Assembly (NCBI RefSeq): GCF_004402705.1
Contig: NZ_SOFM01000049.1
Span: forward strand, 85,355-149,354
Direction of reading: 5' to 3'
DNA from: Cryobacterium mannosilyticum
Lineage (GTDB): Bacteria > Actinomycetota > Actinomycetes > Actinomycetales > Microbacteriaceae
DNA: 64,000 bases
Every line of letters begins with the position of its first letter. Position 1 is the stretch's first letter. Below the pieces are notes generated by a model. It saw nothing but the letters and a program-made list of their open reading frames with translations. It did not search any database and was not told where the DNA came from. The position numbers and the translations under genes are program-made. Positions 62,891 through 64,000 of this stretch are shown piece by piece.

Positions 62891-64000
62891 TCAGTCGACC
62901 GCGGGGGCGACGAAACGCTGCCACGCCCATGCCCCCGTGCTCAGCGCCGCGAAGGCGCCGGCCGCCACCCAGAGCAGAGTGATGGTCCCATTGCCATGCC
63001 ACGTGGTCATCGCCGGCGCCAGCACCGCGAACAAGATCGTGAAGGCGAGCACGGTCAGGCCGGCCCAGACCGGCGGCGACCAGGCGAGGATGCTGCGCCC
63101 GCTGGTGCTGCCGATCGGCACCAGCACGATGGCGGCCGACCCGATCGCGGCGAGAACGACGCTGTTGGCGATCTCGGCGCCGAAGGCGCTGGCGAAACCG
63201 GTGGCGTGAGGCAGCACCCCGAGCGCCAGCCAGCCCGCGACGGCGAGCAGGATCAGGCTCCCTGCCCGCACGGCCGCGAGCTGGCCGCGGCGTTCCGGCC
63301 GGGCGTCGGCCGCGATCGTGACGCTGCCGAGCAATCCGAACAGCAGGGCCGGGTGGATCTCGAACACCCGCGACGCGAGCGCGCTCACCCCGACGAGGAG
63401 CAGGTAGCGCGGCAGGAAGGTGACGGATGCGTTCAGCCGCAGCACCTGCCGGCCCCACCACCGGGGAACGAGGGCGCCGACCCCGTTGACCACGAGCAGG
63501 GCGATCATGACGGCGACCAGCAGCCTGAGGTAGGCCGGCCGGCTGCCCACCGGCCCTGACAGCATCACCAGGGTCGCGGCGGAGACCAGGGCCGCCCCGG
63601 CCACGAGCCAGCGGTTCACGAGCACGGTCGGCGCGGTCTCGAAGTCGTCCCGCGGGTGGTTGCGGCCGGCGATCGGGGCCCCAGGCCAGAGCGGGCGCCC
63701 GGCCCGGGCTCGGGAGATGGTGCCGCTGAGCAGGCGGGCCGGGATGGCCAGGAGCAGGAGGCAGCCGAGGGCGAAGAGCGCGGCCTGCAGCCAGGAGAAG
63801 CCCGAGCCGGGCGGAAGCACCGCCGTCGTGAACTGGGTCGGGTCGTTCCAGCCTCCGGCGAGCCCGGTCGACGGAACGACGGCGTCCGGGTGGGGAACCG
63901 GGGGGAGCGCCTGCGGGGCCGGCGGTGCCGCGTCCGGCGGCCGCGCGGGCTGTGCCGGCGGGGCAGTCGTCGCGTCGTCGCCGGCCCCGGTCGGCGGTGC
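62891..64000 (-). CDS. polytopic membrane protein, N-terminus beyond the window
   Basis: The frame is open from the stop at 62891 to the window edge (at least 369 residues). The first visible 60 residues are Pro/Ala-rich (PPAPQALPPVPHPDAVV), then about nine hydrophobic helices. Family not recognised. The N-terminal low-complexity region resembles that of zinc-ribbon/Pro-rich actinobacterial membrane proteins; this is a guess. Confidence 0.65.
   Translation of the reverse strand, partial: APPTGAGDDATTAPPAQPARPPDAAPPAPQALPPVPHPDAVVPSTGLAGGWNDPTQFTTAVLPPGSGFSWLQAALFALGCLLLLAIPARLLSGTISRARAGRPLWPGAPIAGRNHPRDDFETAPTVLVNRWLVAGAALVSAATLVMLSGPVGSRPAYLRLLVAVMIALLVVNGVGALVPRWWGRQVLRLNASVTFLPRYLLLVGVSALASRVFEIHPALLFGLLGSVTIAADARPERRGQLAAVRAGSLILLAVAGWLALGVLPHATGFASAFGAEIANSVVLAAIGSAAIVLVPIGSTSGRSILAWSPPVWAGLTVLAFTILFAVLAPAMTTWHGNGTITLLWVAAGAFAALSTGAWAWQRFVAPAVD

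Overview
The window is a high-GC actinobacterial chromosome segment. Codon use, gene order (rplY-pth-mfd-mazG; eno-divIC-DUF501) and protein flavour suggest the family Microbacteriaceae, perhaps near Cryobacterium or Leifsonia; this placement is inference, because no rRNA is present. Coding density is high and many genes overlap by 1-4 bases (ATGA, GTGA or TGATG junctions).

Layout. Positions 1-819 hold the tail of an MDR-type oxidoreductase. Positions 886-7279 hold a housekeeping run: metG, tatD, rsmA, ispE and an ABC-F ATPase. Positions 7457-10121 hold a methionine importer, metQ-metN-metI. Positions 10309-13534 hold an unknown protein, a lytic transglycosylase and a PASTA Ser/Thr kinase. 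Positions 13683-26933 are the most unusual part: a phosphate ABC transporter whose pstC-pstA and pstB genes are separated by seven genes for exported or membrane proteins. These are a PstS with a C-terminal LADTG-type anchor, an 854-residue anchored protein with a PstS-like C-terminal part, a third PstS-like binding protein, a WxL-like domain protein, a DUF916 (WxL-interacting) membrane protein, another anchored Ig-like protein, and a sortase-fold protein lacking the catalytic His and Cys. A CYTH-CHAD (polyphosphate-binding type) gene follows at 26987. I read this as a cell-surface phosphate capture apparatus that may be undescribed.

Positions 28549-31689 hold a MarR regulator, tRNA-Gln, glmU and prs. 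Positions 31813-32703 hold a small membrane protein and a decayed DUF559-like fragment bordered by two related inverted repeats. Positions 32704-40193 hold gnd, rplY, pth, mfd and mazG. Positions 40228-42248 hold a two-gene ABC exporter. Positions 42333-49543 hold ferritin, hisS, eno (with a strong terminator), a DivIC-like protein, a DUF501 protein, an S8 protease and a type II NADH dehydrogenase.

A UAA-anticodon tRNA with a short variable loop (49598) has its 3' end duplicated exactly over 24 bp at 53888. The 4.2 kb between the copies looks like a genomic island: two YCII/DGPF proteins, an ECF42-type sigma factor, a DinB/DUF664 protein, an SRPBCC protein and a GNAT gene cut off at the right boundary. 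No integrase is visible. Past the island are a LysR regulator divergent from alsS-alsD (acetoin formation), a 2H phosphoesterase, a Ppx/GppA phosphatase, a MacB-like ABC transporter divergent from a NarL-type two-component system, and a partial membrane protein running off the right edge.

Phosphate is a recurring theme (pst locus, CYTH-CHAD, Ppx/GppA, MazG). No CRISPR array, rRNA, insertion sequence or prophage was seen.
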